This document shows positions 48,364 through 58,068 of a DNA stretch of 64,000 nucleotides, piece after piece. The notes beneath the pieces are model-generated. The model saw only the letters and a list, made by a program, of their open reading frames with translations. It made no database searches and was not told the DNA's origin. The DNA is taken from assembly GCA_017308595.1 (NCBI GenBank), contig JAFKER010000007.1:124001-188000 (forward strand), given 5' to 3'. The DNA is from Afipia sp. Lineage in GTDB: Bacteria > Pseudomonadota > Alphaproteobacteria > Rhizobiales > Xanthobacteraceae. A program made the position numbers and the translations under genes. Numbering within the stretch: the stretch's first letter is position 1; each line of letters starts with the position of its first letter.

Positions 48364-49980
48364 ATGATGAAGCGTCGCGATTTCCTGAAGACAGTTACGG
48401 CAGCCGCGGCAGGCGCGGCGATACCGGGCCCCGCGATCTGGTCCTCTGCTAAGGCAGACGCGCGATCCGAATCGCTGCTCATCGTGTCGGAGAGCGGCCC
48501 GAATAATCTGGATATTCACGGCGTTGGCACCAACGTCCCTGGTTATGAGGTGTCGTGGAATTGCTATGACCGGCTCATCACCCATGAAATGAAAACCGGC
48601 GCCAACGGCGTGCCGTATTATGACCGCGACAAGTTCAAGCCTGAACTCGCGGAAGACATGAACGTCGGCGACATGTCGGTGACGTTCAAGCTGAAGAAGA
48701 ACGCGAAGTTTCACGATGGCGCGCCGGTGACGGCAAAGGACGTGAAGTGGTCACTCGATCGTGCCGTCAGCGTTGGTGGTTTTCCGACATTCCAGATGGC
48801 CGCTGGCTCGCTGACCAAGCCCGAGCAGTTCGTTATCGTCGATGACAACACGGTGCGTGTGGATTTCGCCAAAAAGGATCGGCTGACCATTCCCGACCTC
48901 GCTGTGATCGTCCCCTGTGTCGTCAACTCGGAATTGGTGAAGAAATACGCCAGCGAGAAGGACCCTTGGGGTCTCGAATACACCAAGCAGAATACTGCCG
49001 GGTCCGGTGCATATCAGGTCAAGAGCTGGACCGCCGGCACCGAAGTGGTGATGGAGCGCAATGACAATTGGGTCGGCGGACCTCTCCCCAAAATCAAGCG
49101 CGTGATCTGGCGCATGGTGCCGCAGTCCGGCAACCGCCGCGCCCTGCTCGAGCGCGGTGACGCCGACATCTCGTACGATCTTCCGAACAAGGATTTCGTC
49201 GAGTTGAAAGACTCCGGCAAGCTCAACATCGTGTCGACGCCATATTCGAACGGCATTCAGTACATCGGCATGAACGTCAAGAATCCGCCGTTCGACAATC
49301 CCAAGGTTCGCGAGGCGGTGGCTTATGCGCTGCCGTATCAGAAAATCATGGACGCCGTATTGTTCGGCCTTGCAAAGCCGATGTTCGGCGGGAGCGGGCC
49401 GACGGAGGTCGCCTGGCCGCAGCCGCACAAGTACAATACGGACATGGCGAAAGCCAAGGCGCTGCTTGCCGAGGCTGGTTATCCGAATGGCTTCGAAACC
49501 ACCATCTCGTTCGACCTTGGGTTCGCAGGCGTGAACGAGCCGCTCTGCATCCTCGTACAGGAAAGCCTCGCCCAGATCGGGATCAAGGTCACCATCAACA
49601 AAATTCCGGGAGCTAACTGGCGCACTGAACTGAATAAGAAGGTGCTGCCGCTCTACACTAACGTCTTCTCGGGTTGGCTCGACTATCCGGAATACTTCTT
49701 CATCTGGTGCTACAGCGGCAAGAATTCCGTTTTCAACACGATGAGCTATCAGTCCAAGGAAATGGACGCGTTCATCGATGGAGCCGTGACGGCCGCGGCA
49801 ATTGGCGACAAGGCAAACTACGACAAGGATGTAAAGGGCTTCGTCGATCTGGCCTATGCGGATATTCCGCGTATCCCGCTGTATCAGCCTTACGTCAACG
49901 TCGCGATGCAGAAGAACATCTCCGGTTATCAGTACTGGTTCCACCGCCGCCTTGATTATCGCGCGTTGGTGAAAGCGTAA
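48364..49980 (+). CDS. Peptide/nickel-type ABC substrate-binding protein with Tat signal
   Basis: A 538-residue SBP_bac_5 protein. The N-terminus MMKRRDFLKTVTAAAAG carries the twin-arginine motif RRDFLK and a cleavage region near SSAKA, so it is probably exported by Tat. The mature part has the usual LAEDMNVGDMSVTFKLKKN and FHDGAPVTAKDVKWSLDR stretches. This family binds di- and oligopeptides, nickel, opines or other N-rich compounds. It is the first gene after the sigma-54 promoter, with GGGAG before the ATG. Confidence 0.94.
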   Translation: MMKRRDFLKTVTAAAAGAAIPGPAIWSSAKADARSESLLIVSESGPNNLDIHGVGTNVPGYEVSWNCYDRLITHEMKTGANGVPYYDRDKFKPELAEDMNVGDMSVTFKLKKNAKFHDGAPVTAKDVKWSLDRAVSVGGFPTFQMAAGSLTKPEQFVIVDDNTVRVDFAKKDRLTIPDLAVIVPCVVNSELVKKYASEKDPWGLEYTKQNTAGSGAYQVKSWTAGTEVVMERNDNWVGGPLPKIKRVIWRMVPQSGNRRALLERGDADISYDLPNKDFVELKDSGKLNIVSTPYSNGIQYIGMNVKNPPFDNPKVREAVAYALPYQKIMDAVLFGLAKPMFGGSGPTEVAWPQPHKYNTDMAKAKALLAEAGYPNGFETTISFDLGFAGVNEPLCILVQESLAQIGIKVTINKIPGANWRTELNKKVLPLYTNVFSGWLDYPEYFFIWCYSGKNSVFNTMSYQSKEMDAFIDGAVTAAAIGDKANYDKDVKGFVDLAYADIPRIPLYQPYVNVAMQKNISGYQYWFHRRLDYRALVKA

Positions 49981-49995
49981 CGGGCGGACAGCATC

Positions 49996-51009
49996 ATGCT
50001 TGGCATGATTGGAAAACGGCTGGCCTTCGCGATCCCGAGTTTGATCGGGGTCGTGATTGTCACGTTTCTTCTGACACGTGCGCTGCCGGGCGATCCGGCA
50101 GCGTATTTTGCAGGCCCTGCCGCGACCAAGGATGCGATCGAGCAGATCCGCAAGCAGCTTGGCCTCGACAAGCCGCTTTTCGAACAGTTCGTCCGCTATA
50201 CCGTCGATCTGTCGAAGGGAAATCTGGGAAGTTCGCTGACCACTGGCCAGCCGGTGGCGACGGAAATCCGTAATCGTCTTCCGGCATCGGCCGAATTGAC
50301 GCTGACGGGGTTGCTGGTCGCTATTTCGATCGCGATTCCACTTGGAATACTGGCTGCGACGCGACCCGGATCATGGATCGATCATCTTTGTCGCGTATTG
50401 ACCACGGCGGGAGTCTCATTGCCGGTATTTTTCACCGGCCTCGTGCTCGTATATGTTTTCTACTTCAAACTTGGATGGTCACCGGCCCCACTGGGGCGGC
50501 TCGATGTGTTTGCAAGCGCTCCACCAGCAGTGACGGGATTCTACTTAATCGACAGTCTGATCGCGCGGAACTTTGACACGTTCCGCTCGGCCCTCAGTCA
50601 GCTGATCCTACCCGCGTTGACATTGGCGATATTCTCCCTGGCGCCCATTGCTCGCATGACGCGAGCATCGATGCTGGCTGTGCTTGCATCGGACTTTGTT
50701 CGCACCGCGCGCGCCAGCGGTCTATCTCCGTCCAAGGTCATCGTCACATATGCGTTCCGCAATGCCATGCTACCGGTCATCACGACCTTGAGCATGGTGT
50801 TCTCGTTCCTGCTTGGAGCCAATGTATTGGTCGAAAAGGTATTCGCGTGGCCAGGAATCGGATCTTACGCGGTCGAGGCATTGATCTCATCTGATTTTGC
50901 GCCGGTGCAGGGTTTCGTTCTGACCATGGCGGTGATGTACGTCATGCTCAACCTGCTCATCGACATTCTCTATGGCGTTATCGATCCGCGGGTGAGGTTG
51001 GAAGGATGA
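49996..51009 (+). CDS. Peptide-type ABC permease, DppB-like
   Basis: A 337-residue membrane permease with an N-terminal helix (RLAFAIPSLIGVVIVTFLLTR), the family segment LPGDPAAYFAGPAA and an EAA loop FVRTARASGLSPSKVIVTYAFRNAMLPVI. Its stop overlaps the next permease by 4 nt. With the next gene it forms the importer channel. Confidence 0.94.
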   Translation: MLGMIGKRLAFAIPSLIGVVIVTFLLTRALPGDPAAYFAGPAATKDAIEQIRKQLGLDKPLFEQFVRYTVDLSKGNLGSSLTTGQPVATEIRNRLPASAELTLTGLLVAISIAIPLGILAATRPGSWIDHLCRVLTTAGVSLPVFFTGLVLVYVFYFKLGWSPAPLGRLDVFASAPPAVTGFYLIDSLIARNFDTFRSALSQLILPALTLAIFSLAPIARMTRASMLAVLASDFVRTARASGLSPSKVIVTYAFRNAMLPVITTLSMVFSFLLGANVLVEKVFAWPGIGSYAVEALISSDFAPVQGFVLTMAVMYVMLNLLIDILYGVIDPRVRLEG

Positions 51010-51905
51010 GTACTGTTGCGCCAGCCGCTGACGCGGCATCTGCACCTCATGCCTCAGGTTTCAGGGCCACGCTGCAGCACGCCCGGTACATTCTTGGTGA
51101 GAACCTTGTTACCGCATTCGCCTTCGGTCTTCTGGTCCTCATTATCTTCGCGGCAATCTTCGGTCCCTGGATCGTACCTTACGATCCCTTGGCCAGCGAC
51201 ACCGCGCAGGCGCTCAAGCCGCCATCGGCCGCACACTGGTTCGGAACCGATCAACTCGGTCGGGATATCCTGAGCCGCGTCGTGGTCGCAACCCGGTTGG
51301 ACTTCTTCATCGCCGCTGCCTCCGTGGTTCTGGTGTTCTTGATGGGGGGGATCGCCGGGATTGCCGCCGGTTATTTCGGCGGCTGGACCGACCGTATCGT
51401 CGGGCGCGTCGCTGACACGATCATGGCATTTCCGTTGTTCGTGCTGGCGATGGGGATTGTGGCTGCGCTCGGAAATACTGTGCAGAACATCATTATTGCG
51501 ACCGCGATCGTGAATTTCCCGCTTTACGTGCGTGTTGCACGTGCCGAAGCGAATGTCCGCCGCGACGCGGGCTTTGTGCAGGCCGCGCGTCTGTCGGGTA
51601 ACAGCGAGTACCGCATCCTTCTGGGGCATATCCTGCCGAACATCATGCCGATCATGATTGTGCAGATGTCGCTGACCATGGGTTACGCCATTCTGAATGC
51701 GGCAGGACTATCATTTATCGGTCTCGGTGTACGGCCGCCAACGCCGGAGTGGGGGATTATGGTTGCTGAAGGTGCGACCTTCATGGTCTCGGGCGAATGG
51801 TGGATCGCATTCTTCCCCGGCCTAGCGCTAATGATCGCGGTGTTTTGCTTCAACCTGCTCGGGGATGGTCTGCGCGACATCGTCGATCCGCAGCGGAGGA
51901 CGTGA
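51006..51905 (+). CDS. Peptide-type ABC permease, DppC-like
   Basis: A 299-residue permease. The N-terminal OppC-type segment precedes WFGTDQLGRDILSRVVVATR, a DppC hallmark, and the EAA loop is FVQAARLSGNSEYRILLGHILPNI. It overlaps the DppB-like gene by 4 nt. A palindromic repeat follows before the ATPase gene. Confidence 0.94.
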   Translation: MSTVAPAADAASAPHASGFRATLQHARYILGENLVTAFAFGLLVLIIFAAIFGPWIVPYDPLASDTAQALKPPSAAHWFGTDQLGRDILSRVVVATRLDFFIAAASVVLVFLMGGIAGIAAGYFGGWTDRIVGRVADTIMAFPLFVLAMGIVAALGNTVQNIIIATAIVNFPLYVRVARAEANVRRDAGFVQAARLSGNSEYRILLGHILPNIMPIMIVQMSLTMGYAILNAAGLSFIGLGVRPPTPEWGIMVAEGATFMVSGEWWIAFFPGLALMIAVFCFNLLGDGLRDIVDPQRRT

Positions 51906-51950
51906 GCATGATCCGGAAAAGTAGGAGCTGGTTATCCGATCAGATCATGC
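51906..51950. repeat. Rhizobiales-type palindromic intergenic repeat
   Basis: GCATGATC (51906-51913) and GATCATGC (51943-51950) are perfect inverted arms. Inside, CGGAAAAGT and GGTTATCCG recall a dispersed intergenic element (roughly GCATGATCCGGAAAAG and its complement) that is abundant in Bradyrhizobium and relatives. Here it sits inside an operon, between permease and ATPase, where the RNA would form a hairpin. Confidence 0.65.
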
Positions 51951-51966
51951 GCAAGGACATAAAGCC

Positions 51967-53679
51967 ATGACCGCGAAGCCGCTGCTCGATGTAACCAATC
52001 TGACTGTGGAATTTGCCACCCGGCGTGGCACGGTGCAGGCCGTCAAACATGTCAACATCTCACTCGCCAAGGGAGAGACGCTGGGCATCGTCGGTGAATC
52101 CGGTTCTGGGAAATCGGTGACATCTTATGCGGTGATGCGGATTCTCGATCGCGCGGGCAAGATTGCTGACGGTTCGATCATGTTTTCCGGGATCGATGTG
52201 AAGGGAGCTTCCGAAGCCGAGATGCGTGACCTGAGAGGCCGCGAAATCTCAATGATTTTTCAGAATCCGCGAGCGGCTCTGAATCCGATACGAAAAGTTG
52301 GAGACCAGATCGAAGACGTATTACGTCAACATGTCCAGTCTACGTCTAATGATCGAGGTGAAAAGGCGATCGAAGCGCTCGAGCAGGTCAGGATAACTCG
52401 TCCGCGCGAACGTTATCATGCTTATCCGTTCGAGTTGTCCGGCGGCATGTGCCAACGCGTGGTGATTGCTCTGGCTCTTGCGTGCAATCCGCAGCTTCTG
52501 ATCGCGGACGAGCCAACGACGGGTTTGGATGTCACCACTCAGAAGGCTGTAATGGACCTCATCGTGGAGCTGACAAAAAGCCGTGGCATGTCCACCATTC
52601 TTATCACACATGATTTGGGCCTTGCGGCTGCTTACTGCGATCGCGTCGTGGTGATGGAAAAGGGGAACGTTGTCGAGACCGCGCTGTCGAAGGATATTTT
52701 TGCCAAGCCGGAGCATACCTATACGCGTAAGCTGATGCGCGCGACGCCGCGTCCCGGCGTTTCGCTGCGAGATTTGTTGCCCGATGAAGACAGGGTTGAA
52801 GCGCCGGCTGTCGCGGCCGGTCCCGGTTCGGCAGCAGGTGAAACGCCGCTTCTTGTTGTCGAAAAGCTGATTAAGGAATACCCGCGGCAGGGGGCGACGA
52901 GCACGCTTTCCTCTCTTTTCGGCCGCAAGCCTCCGATCGAACCCGGGCAGTTCCGCGCAGTGGATGGCATCAGTTTTTCCGTCGCGCGCGGCGAGAGCGT
53001 CGGGCTGGTTGGGGAGTCCGGTTGCGGAAAATCCACGACCTCTATGATGGTAATGCGGCTGCTTGACCAGACTTCGGGACGTATCGTGTTTGACGGCGAG
53101 GAGATCGGCAGTATTCCGCCAAAATCGTTCGCACGGATTCCATTGCGGAAGCGGATTCAGATGGTGTTCCAGGATCCTACTGACAGCCTGAATCCGCGCT
53201 TTACGGCTGCTCGGGCGATAGCGGATCCGATCATACAGCTGGGCGATATCAAGGGCGCCACAGCCATACGCGCGCGCTGCGAGGAATTGGCCCGTCAGGT
53301 CGGCTTACCCGTGTCGCTGCTGGATCGTTTTCCGCACCAAATGTCCGGCGGACAAAAGGCGCGCGTCGGCATTGCGCGCGCAATCGCGCTGAAGCCTGAC
53401 CTCATCATTCTCGATGAGCCGACAGCCGCGCTGGATGTATCGGTGCAGGCGGTTGTCCTGAATTTGCTGCAGGACCTCAAGCAATCGATGGGAATGAGTT
53501 ACCTTTTTGTATCGCATGATTTGAACGTGGTGCGCCTCCTCTGCGACCGTGTCATCGTCATGCGAAGCGGCCGGATCGTCGAGCAAGGGCCAACGGAATC
53601 GGTTCTTGACGCGCCGCGGGATGCTTATACGCGTGAACTCCTGTCGGCAATTCCTCATCCGCCAGTGGCGGTGAATTGA
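51967..53679 (+). CDS. Fused double ATPase of the peptide-type importer
   Basis: A 570-residue protein joining two ABC nucleotide-binding domains (DppD-DppF order, like GsiA). The first has Walker A GESGSGKS at 43-50, signature LSGGMCQRV and [11 protein letters not shown]. The second has Walker A GESGCGKS at 349-356, signature [14 protein letters not shown] and [12 protein letters not shown]. The linker (about 260-300) carries the oligopeptide-transporter C-terminal region with [15 protein letters not shown]. It powers the two permeases upstream. Confidence 0.95.
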   Translation: MTAKPLLDVTNLTVEFATRRGTVQAVKHVNISLAKGETLGIVGESGSGKSVTSYAVMRILDRAGKIADGSIMFSGIDVKGASEAEMRDLRGREISMIFQNPRAALNPIRKVGDQIEDVLRQHVQSTSNDRGEKAIEALEQVRITRPRERYHAYPFELSGGMCQRVVIALALACNPQLLIADEPTTGLDVTTQKAVMDLIVELTKSRGMSTILITHDLGLAAAYCDRVVVMEKGNVVETALSKDIFAKPEHTYTRKLMRATPRPGVSLRDLLPDEDRVEAPAVAAGPGSAAGETPLLVVEKLIKEYPRQGATSTLSSLFGRKPPIEPGQFRAVDGISFSVARGESVGLVGESGCGKSTTSMMVMRLLDQTSGRIVFDGEEIGSIPPKSFARIPLRKRIQMVFQDPTDSLNPRFTAARAIADPIIQLGDIKGATAIRARCEELARQVGLPVSLLDRFPHQMSGGQKARVGIARAIALKPDLIILDEPTAALDVSVQAVVLNLLQDLKQSMGMSYLFVSHDLNVVRLLCDRVIVMRSGRIVEQGPTESVLDAPRDAYTRELLSAIPHPPVAVN

Positions 53680-53712
53680 ACGCGGAGCCGAGCTCGATCA
53701 GGAAGGAAAGAA

Positions 53713-53898
53713 ATGTCTTCGTCAGGATCTTCAGATGCCTATATCGATGCGGCGGCAAATGTGCTCGGACTTTCCATTGAGGATTCATGGAAGCGGGCCA
53801 TTCGCGCCAATCTTGATGTCACGCTAAAGCTTGCGCGTCTTGTTCATGAATTTCCGTTGCCCGACGAAGCTGAACCGGCGACCATCTATGAAGCATGA
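53713..53898 (+). CDS. AtzG-like small amidase subunit (DUF4089)
   Basis: A 61-residue helical protein: AYIDAAANVLGLSIEDSWKRAI then NLDVTLKLARLVHEFPLPDEAEPA. This fits DUF4089/AtzG (also HpxX), a GatC-like small subunit required by the AtzE amidase in cyanuric-acid degradation. GGAAGGAAAG lies before the ATG. It overlaps the AtzE-like gene by 11 nt, which fits equal synthesis of a complex. Confidence 0.85.
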   Translation: MSSSGSSDAYIDAAANVLGLSIEDSWKRAIRANLDVTLKLARLVHEFPLPDEAEPATIYEA

Positions 53899-55303
53899 AA
53901 CGCCGATGATGTCCGGGATCGAGTGGTTATCCGCTTCGGAGATCGCGGACGCGGTTCACGCGCGGAAACTCTCTGCGTTTGACGTCACCAATCAAGCGCT
54001 GGCTCGCATTCAGGGTGTTGGTGCGACGCTGAATGCATTTACCGACGTGGTAAGCGAACGTGCGCGTGCGAATGCCCGGAGGATTGACGTATTGATTGCG
54101 GGCGGCGGCAAGCCCGGACCTCTGGCCGGTGTTCCGTTCGCGGTAAAGAATCTTTTTGATGTCGCGGGCTTACCCACCCGCGCGGGGTCAAAGATCAATC
54201 GCCAGCGTGTGCCTGCCTCAAACGATGCGACACTGATTGAACGGATGGAGGCCGCGGGCGCGATACTGGTCGGTGCGCTCAATATGGGCGAGTACGCTTA
54301 CGACTTCACGGGAGAGAATGTGCACGATGGGCCCTCGCGCAATCCGCATGACCTGACGCGGATGAGCGGCGGCTCGTCTGGCGGTTCGGGCAGCGCGGTT
54401 GGCGGCGGCCTTGTGCCGCTGGCGTTGGGTTCGGACACCAACGGATCGATCCGTGTTCCGTCGTCGTTCTGTGGAATATTTGGCCTGAAGCCGACATATG
54501 GACGCTTGTCCCGTGGCCGGACATTTCCGTTTGTTGCGAGCCTCGACCATCTGGGACCATTTGCGCGATCAACACGCGATCTGGCGCTGGCATATGATGC
54601 GATGCAGGGGCCTGACGCCCAAGATGCCGCTTGCGTTGATCGCGAGATTGAGCCGGTTACCTCCTTGCTCCCTAAGGGTGTAGATGGACTGCGGATCGCC
54701 TTGGCGGATGGGTACTTCAAGAAGAATCTCTCGCCTGAATCGTCAGAAGCCGTTTTGCGCGTAGCCAAGGCGTTGTCGGTCACTGCAGAGATCGAAATCC
54801 CGGAGGCCGCGCGGGCGAGGGCGGCGGCCTATGTGATCACGGCATCCGAAGGTGCGTCGCTTCATCTTGAACGGCTCAGAACACGTCCGCAGGATTTCGA
54901 TCCAGCGGTCCGTGATCGCTTGCTGGCCGGAGCAATGGTGCCATCAGTATTCATTGATCGCGCGCAAAAATTTCGTCGCTGGTACCGCGCGCAGATGCTC
55001 GAACTGTTCAAGAACGTCGATGTCATTCTCGCTCCGGCGACGCCCTGCGTTGCGCCGAAAATCGGCCAGACAACATTCATGCTCGATGGGGAAGAGTTAC
55101 CGCTCCGGCCCAATATCGGAATTTACACCCAGCCAATCTCCTTTATCGGACTTCCGGTCGTGGCGGTGCCTGTTCCACTTGACCCGATGCCCGTCGGTGT
55201 GCAGGTGATTGCAGCGCCGTGGCGCGAGGATATTGCACTGCGTGTTGCTTATGCGCTCGAACAGGCCCGTGTGGTGAATGCACTGCGCCCCAAGGATATT
55301 TGA
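53888..55303 (+). CDS. AtzE-like amidase (amidase signature family)
   Basis: A 471-residue amidohydrolase. The Ser-Ser-Lys triad is visible: Lys87 in GVPFAVKNLF, cis-Ser163 in GGSSGGS, and nucleophile Ser187 in GSDTNGSIRVP. AtzE with AtzG hydrolyses 1-carboxybiuret, and related HpxY proteins occur in oxalurate use. Flanking AtzG- and AtzH-like genes support this subfamily over a general amidase or GatA. ATG 53888 is chosen for overlap with atzG, with Met7 or Met8 as alternatives. Cyanuric acid hydrolase, biuret hydrolase and allophanate hydrolase genes are absent nearby, so the true substrate may be another ureide or amide. Confidence 0.88.
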   Translation: MKHETPMMSGIEWLSASEIADAVHARKLSAFDVTNQALARIQGVGATLNAFTDVVSERARANARRIDVLIAGGGKPGPLAGVPFAVKNLFDVAGLPTRAGSKINRQRVPASNDATLIERMEAAGAILVGALNMGEYAYDFTGENVHDGPSRNPHDLTRMSGGSSGGSGSAVGGGLVPLALGSDTNGSIRVPSSFCGIFGLKPTYGRLSRGRTFPFVASLDHLGPFARSTRDLALAYDAMQGPDAQDAACVDREIEPVTSLLPKGVDGLRIALADGYFKKNLSPESSEAVLRVAKALSVTAEIEIPEAARARAAAYVITASEGASLHLERLRTRPQDFDPAVRDRLLAGAMVPSVFIDRAQKFRRWYRAQMLELFKNVDVILAPATPCVAPKIGQTTFMLDGEELPLRPNIGIYTQPISFIGLPVVAVPVPLDPMPVGVQVIAAPWREDIALRVAYALEQARVVNALRPKDI

Positions 55304-55698
55304 TGTCGGTTGAAGTCGACTTGCCGGACGTGGTCGCTGAGGTCAGTGCAGCTTTCGCAGCTTATGAAAAGGCGCTGACATCAAACGATGTCGAAACACT
55401 GGACAGCTTGTTTCAAAAAGATGTTCGCACCCTTCGTTATGGGATAGGCGAAAATCTGTACGGCTATGATTCTATCGCAGCGTTTCGGGCGGCGCGAAAT
55501 CCGGCTGGGTTGATGCGTGATCTGTCGGGAACGGTCATTACAGCCTATGGTCGCGATACTGCCGTCGCCTCGACCCTGTTTCATCGGTCATCCGCCCCAG
55601 GGAAGGTGGGGCGCCAGATGCAAACCTGGGTGCGGTTCCCGGAAGGCTGGCGGATCGTGGCGGCGCATGTCAGCCTGATCGACGTGCCGAAGGAGTGA
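55303..55698 (+). CDS. AtzH/HpxZ-like protein (DUF3225, NTF2-like fold)
   Basis: A 131-residue protein of the NTF2-like fold with YEKALTSNDVETLDSLF, TLRYGIGENLYGYDSI, FRAARNP and a C-terminal WRIVAAHVSLID. This matches DUF3225. One member, AtzH, is reported to deamidate 1,3-dicarboxyurea to allophanate, the step after AtzE. HpxZ is its relative in oxalurate catabolism. The ATG overlaps the AtzE stop (TGATG). A downstream allophanate hydrolase is not present. Confidence 0.85.
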   Translation: MSVEVDLPDVVAEVSAAFAAYEKALTSNDVETLDSLFQKDVRTLRYGIGENLYGYDSIAAFRAARNPAGLMRDLSGTVITAYGRDTAVASTLFHRSSAPGKVGRQMQTWVRFPEGWRIVAAHVSLIDVPKE

Positions 55699-55709
55699 TC
55701 GGGATTTCA

Positions 55710-56435
55710 ATGTCTGATGTTCGGCAAACCTCCGAAGAGCTAGCAAGGCCGATTGAGACGAGCCTATCCGCTAATCGCGCAAACGCTCAGTCTGCCAAGC
55801 GCACACTCGCGGAGGAATTGCGGCTGCAGTTGGCGGACGACATTGTGCGCGGTGCACTCGAGCCGGGATCGCTGCTGGATGAATCCGAGATCGCGCGCCG
55901 GTTCAACGTATCGCGCACGCCCGTTCGCGAAGCGTTGCGTCAGTTGGTTGCGAGTGGCCTTGTCAACGCCCGTGCGCATCGGAGCGCCGTGGTGGCGAGG
56001 CCGACAATTGTGCAGCTCAACAGCATGTTCGAAGCGATGGCGGAACTTGAAGCGCTATGTGCGGGGCTGGCGGCGGAACGGATGCCTGTGGTTCAGCGCC
56101 GCGAACTGGAAGGATTACATGAGCGGCTTCGGGTATTGAGTTATGACGGAAATCCGCAACTCTTCCACGAGGTGAATGAAGCCTTTCACAATGCGATTTA
56201 TGCCGGCTCGCAAAACGGATATGTTGCCGAGATGGCGTTGGCAACGCGCGTTCGGGTCCAGCCGTTTCGGCGAGCGCAATTCCGCAATCTCGGAAGACTT
56301 GCGAAATCGTATGTGGAACATGATCGCGTTGTTGTCGCCATCATGCGTGGCGACAGGGCTGGCGCAGCCAGTGCGATGCGGGATCATATCGAGACCGTTC
56401 GCGAAGAATACGAAGTCTATGCGGTGTCGCTTTAA
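55710..56435 (+). CDS. GntR-family regulator with FCD domain
   Basis: A 241-residue regulator. The winged helix (about 32-95) includes LDESEIARRFNVSRTPVREALRQLVASGLV, and the C-terminal FCD domain has FHEVNEAFHNAIYAGSQN with metal or ligand His residues. It ends the Dpp-AtzGEH operon and probably reports its substrate. Candidate sites are the TATGCAA pair at 48184-48213 and perhaps the TTGTATACAA-type sites of the nic region. ATG 55710 is chosen over a GTG at 55695 which sits on the ribosome site AAGGAG. Confidence 0.92.
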   Translation: MSDVRQTSEELARPIETSLSANRANAQSAKRTLAEELRLQLADDIVRGALEPGSLLDESEIARRFNVSRTPVREALRQLVASGLVNARAHRSAVVARPTIVQLNSMFEAMAELEALCAGLAAERMPVVQRRELEGLHERLRVLSYDGNPQLFHEVNEAFHNAIYAGSQNGYVAEMALATRVRVQPFRRAQFRNLGRLAKSYVEHDRVVVAIMRGDRAGAASAMRDHIETVREEYEVYAVSL

Positions 56436-56439
56436 GCCG

Positions 56440-56463
56440 AACAGTTTCGCTGTTTTATTTTTT
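56440..56463 (+). terminator. Weak terminator after the GntR gene
   Basis: AACAG-TTTCG-CTGTT followed by TTATTTTTT forms a short stem with a U-tract just after the GntR stop. It overlaps the end of the convergent DUF6489 gene. Confidence 0.45.
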
Positions 56464-56688
56464 GGTTCCGCCGAGCCCGCCAAACATTTTGAACATTTCT
56501 CCAAACTGCTCAGGGTTGAACGACATCCAGTTGCGCATGATTGCGTCCGGCGACATGGCCCCAATGCCAGCAAGCAGCCTTTCCTCGAATTGTTTCATCG
56601 CCCGTTCCTGCATCGGCTGAACATTCGGGAAACCTAGAAATTCGCGAGCTTCCTGCGGTGTGCAGTCCACGTTGACGGTGAATTTCAT
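56455..56688 (-). CDS. DUF6489-type small protein
   Basis: A 77-residue soluble protein, with KFTVNVDCTPQEAREFLGFP near the start and a Met/Phe/Gly-rich tail (FNPEQFGEMFKMFGGLGG). It resembles a small conserved alphaproteobacterial family annotated DUF6489, often found beside unrelated genes. The function is unknown. Start ATG 56688 is preceded by AGGAA. A TTG 3 nt upstream is less likely. Confidence 0.75.
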   Translation of the reverse strand: MKFTVNVDCTPQEAREFLGFPNVQPMQERAMKQFEERLLAGIGAMSPDAIMRNWMSFNPEQFGEMFKMFGGLGGTKK

Positions 56689-56712
56689 CAAAGCATTCCT
56701 GTATTTGGATGG

Positions 56713-58017
56713 TTAGACGTGTACAGCGCTGCGGACGCGGCCCGCATTGCCGAAGACACGAAGATAGCGCGCAATCTCTGTCGGGCTTCCGGTCGCTTTT
56801 TCCGGGTTGTCTGAAAGTTTGACGGCGGGTTTTCCGTTCACGCCGGTGACTTTGCACACCAGCGAGATCGGATCGAGGTCGGCGGTGCCGTCCGGTGCGC
56901 AGCCGACAAAATCGTTTGTCAGATTGGTGCCCCAACCAAAGCTGGTCCGGACGCGCCCTGCGAAATGGCGGTGCGTTTCTTCAATCGAGCCGACATCCAT
57001 GCCGTCGGAAAAGATCAGCAATTTGTCTTTTGGATTGCGCCCCTTTTCCTTCCACCACTGGATGATTTCTTCACCGGCGCTGATCGGTGGCGCGCTGTCC
57101 GGCCGGAAACCGGTCCAGTCGGCGACCCATTCGGGCGCGTCGCGGAGAAAGGCTTTGGTGCCGAATGCATCGGGCAGGGCGATTAAAAGATTTCCATCGT
57201 AGGTTTGCCGCCACTGATCGAGAATCAGATATGGCGCCCAGCGTAGTTCGGTATCATCCTTCGCCAGGGCCGCGGCAACCATCGGCAGTTCATGCGCATT
57301 GGTGCCGATAGCTTCCAGATCGTTGTCCATAGCGAGGAGAACATTGGAGGTGCCGGTGAAGGCTGGGCCAAGCCCTTCCTTGACGGCTTCGACGCACCAA
57401 CGCTGCCACAGAAAGCCGTGCCGTCGCCTCGTTCCAAAGTCGGACAGGCGGAGCCCTTCGAGTTTGCGCAGTCGCTCGACCTTGGTCCAGAGCTTTGCCT
57501 TGGCGCGCGCGTAAAGAACGTCAAGAACGAACCGGCCCTGGCCTTTCATGGCCTGCCGGGAACGGAGTTCGTTGATGATGGCGAGCGCCGGAATTTCCCA
57601 CATGGTGGTGTGAGTCCATGGCCCGTGGAAATGCAACTCGTACTGACCGTCGACTGTATGCAGTTCGTATTCCGGGAGCTGGAACGTAGCGAGCCAGCTA
57701 ATGAAGTCTGGCGAGAACATCTGGGTCTTACCGTAGAAGGTATTACCCGCAAGCCAGATCAATTCCTTCTTGCTGAAGCGAACTGTACGGGCATGGTCGA
57801 GTTGGGCGCGCAGTTCTCCCTCATCGATCACGTCACCCAGGCGGACGTGGTGAGTCCGGTTGATCACCGAAAACGTCACATGCTCATCCGGGTAGAATCG
57901 CCGGATCATCTGAAGCATCAGGAGCTTGTAAAAGTCGGTGTCAAGCAGGCTGCGCACGATCGGGTCGAGCCGCCAGCCATGATTGTAGGTTCGCGAAGCA
58001 ATATCTGTAACAGTCAT
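56713..58017 (-). CDS. pncB: Nicotinate phosphoribosyltransferase
   Basis: A 434-residue enzyme that converts nicotinate and PRPP to nicotinate mononucleotide in NAD salvage. Motifs are [25 protein letters not shown] near the N-terminus, [34 protein letters not shown] with its PRPP-site surroundings, and [17 protein letters not shown] and [10 protein letters not shown]. Length and motifs match PncB. It sits between nicotinate-catabolic genes, so both salvage and degradation of nicotinate are encoded together. It starts ATG at 58017. Confidence 0.96.
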   Translation of the reverse strand: MTVTDIASRTYNHGWRLDPIVRSLLDTDFYKLLMLQMIRRFYPDEHVTFSVINRTHHVRLGDVIDEGELRAQLDHARTVRFSKKELIWLAGNTFYGKTQMFSPDFISWLATFQLPEYELHTVDGQYELHFHGPWTHTTMWEIPALAIINELRSRQAMKGQGRFVLDVLYARAKAKLWTKVERLRKLEGLRLSDFGTRRRHGFLWQRWCVEAVKEGLGPAFTGTSNVLLAMDNDLEAIGTNAHELPMVAAALAKDDTELRWAPYLILDQWRQTYDGNLLIALPDAFGTKAFLRDAPEWVADWTGFRPDSAPPISAGEEIIQWWKEKGRNPKDKLLIFSDGMDVGSIEETHRHFAGRVRTSFGWGTNLTNDFVGCAPDGTADLDPISLVCKVTGVNGKPAVKLSDNPEKATGSPTEIARYLRVFGNAGRVRSAVHV

Positions 58018-58068
58018 GTCCGGATCATATCCGCCTCCTCGGCGGGCAACCAGCCACCTGGAACGATT

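Noticed and set aside
48751-49944. A 397-aa open frame antisense to the Dpp-type binding protein
   Set aside because: It is a mirror of a well-supported gene in GC-rich DNA, with no ribosome site and no family features.
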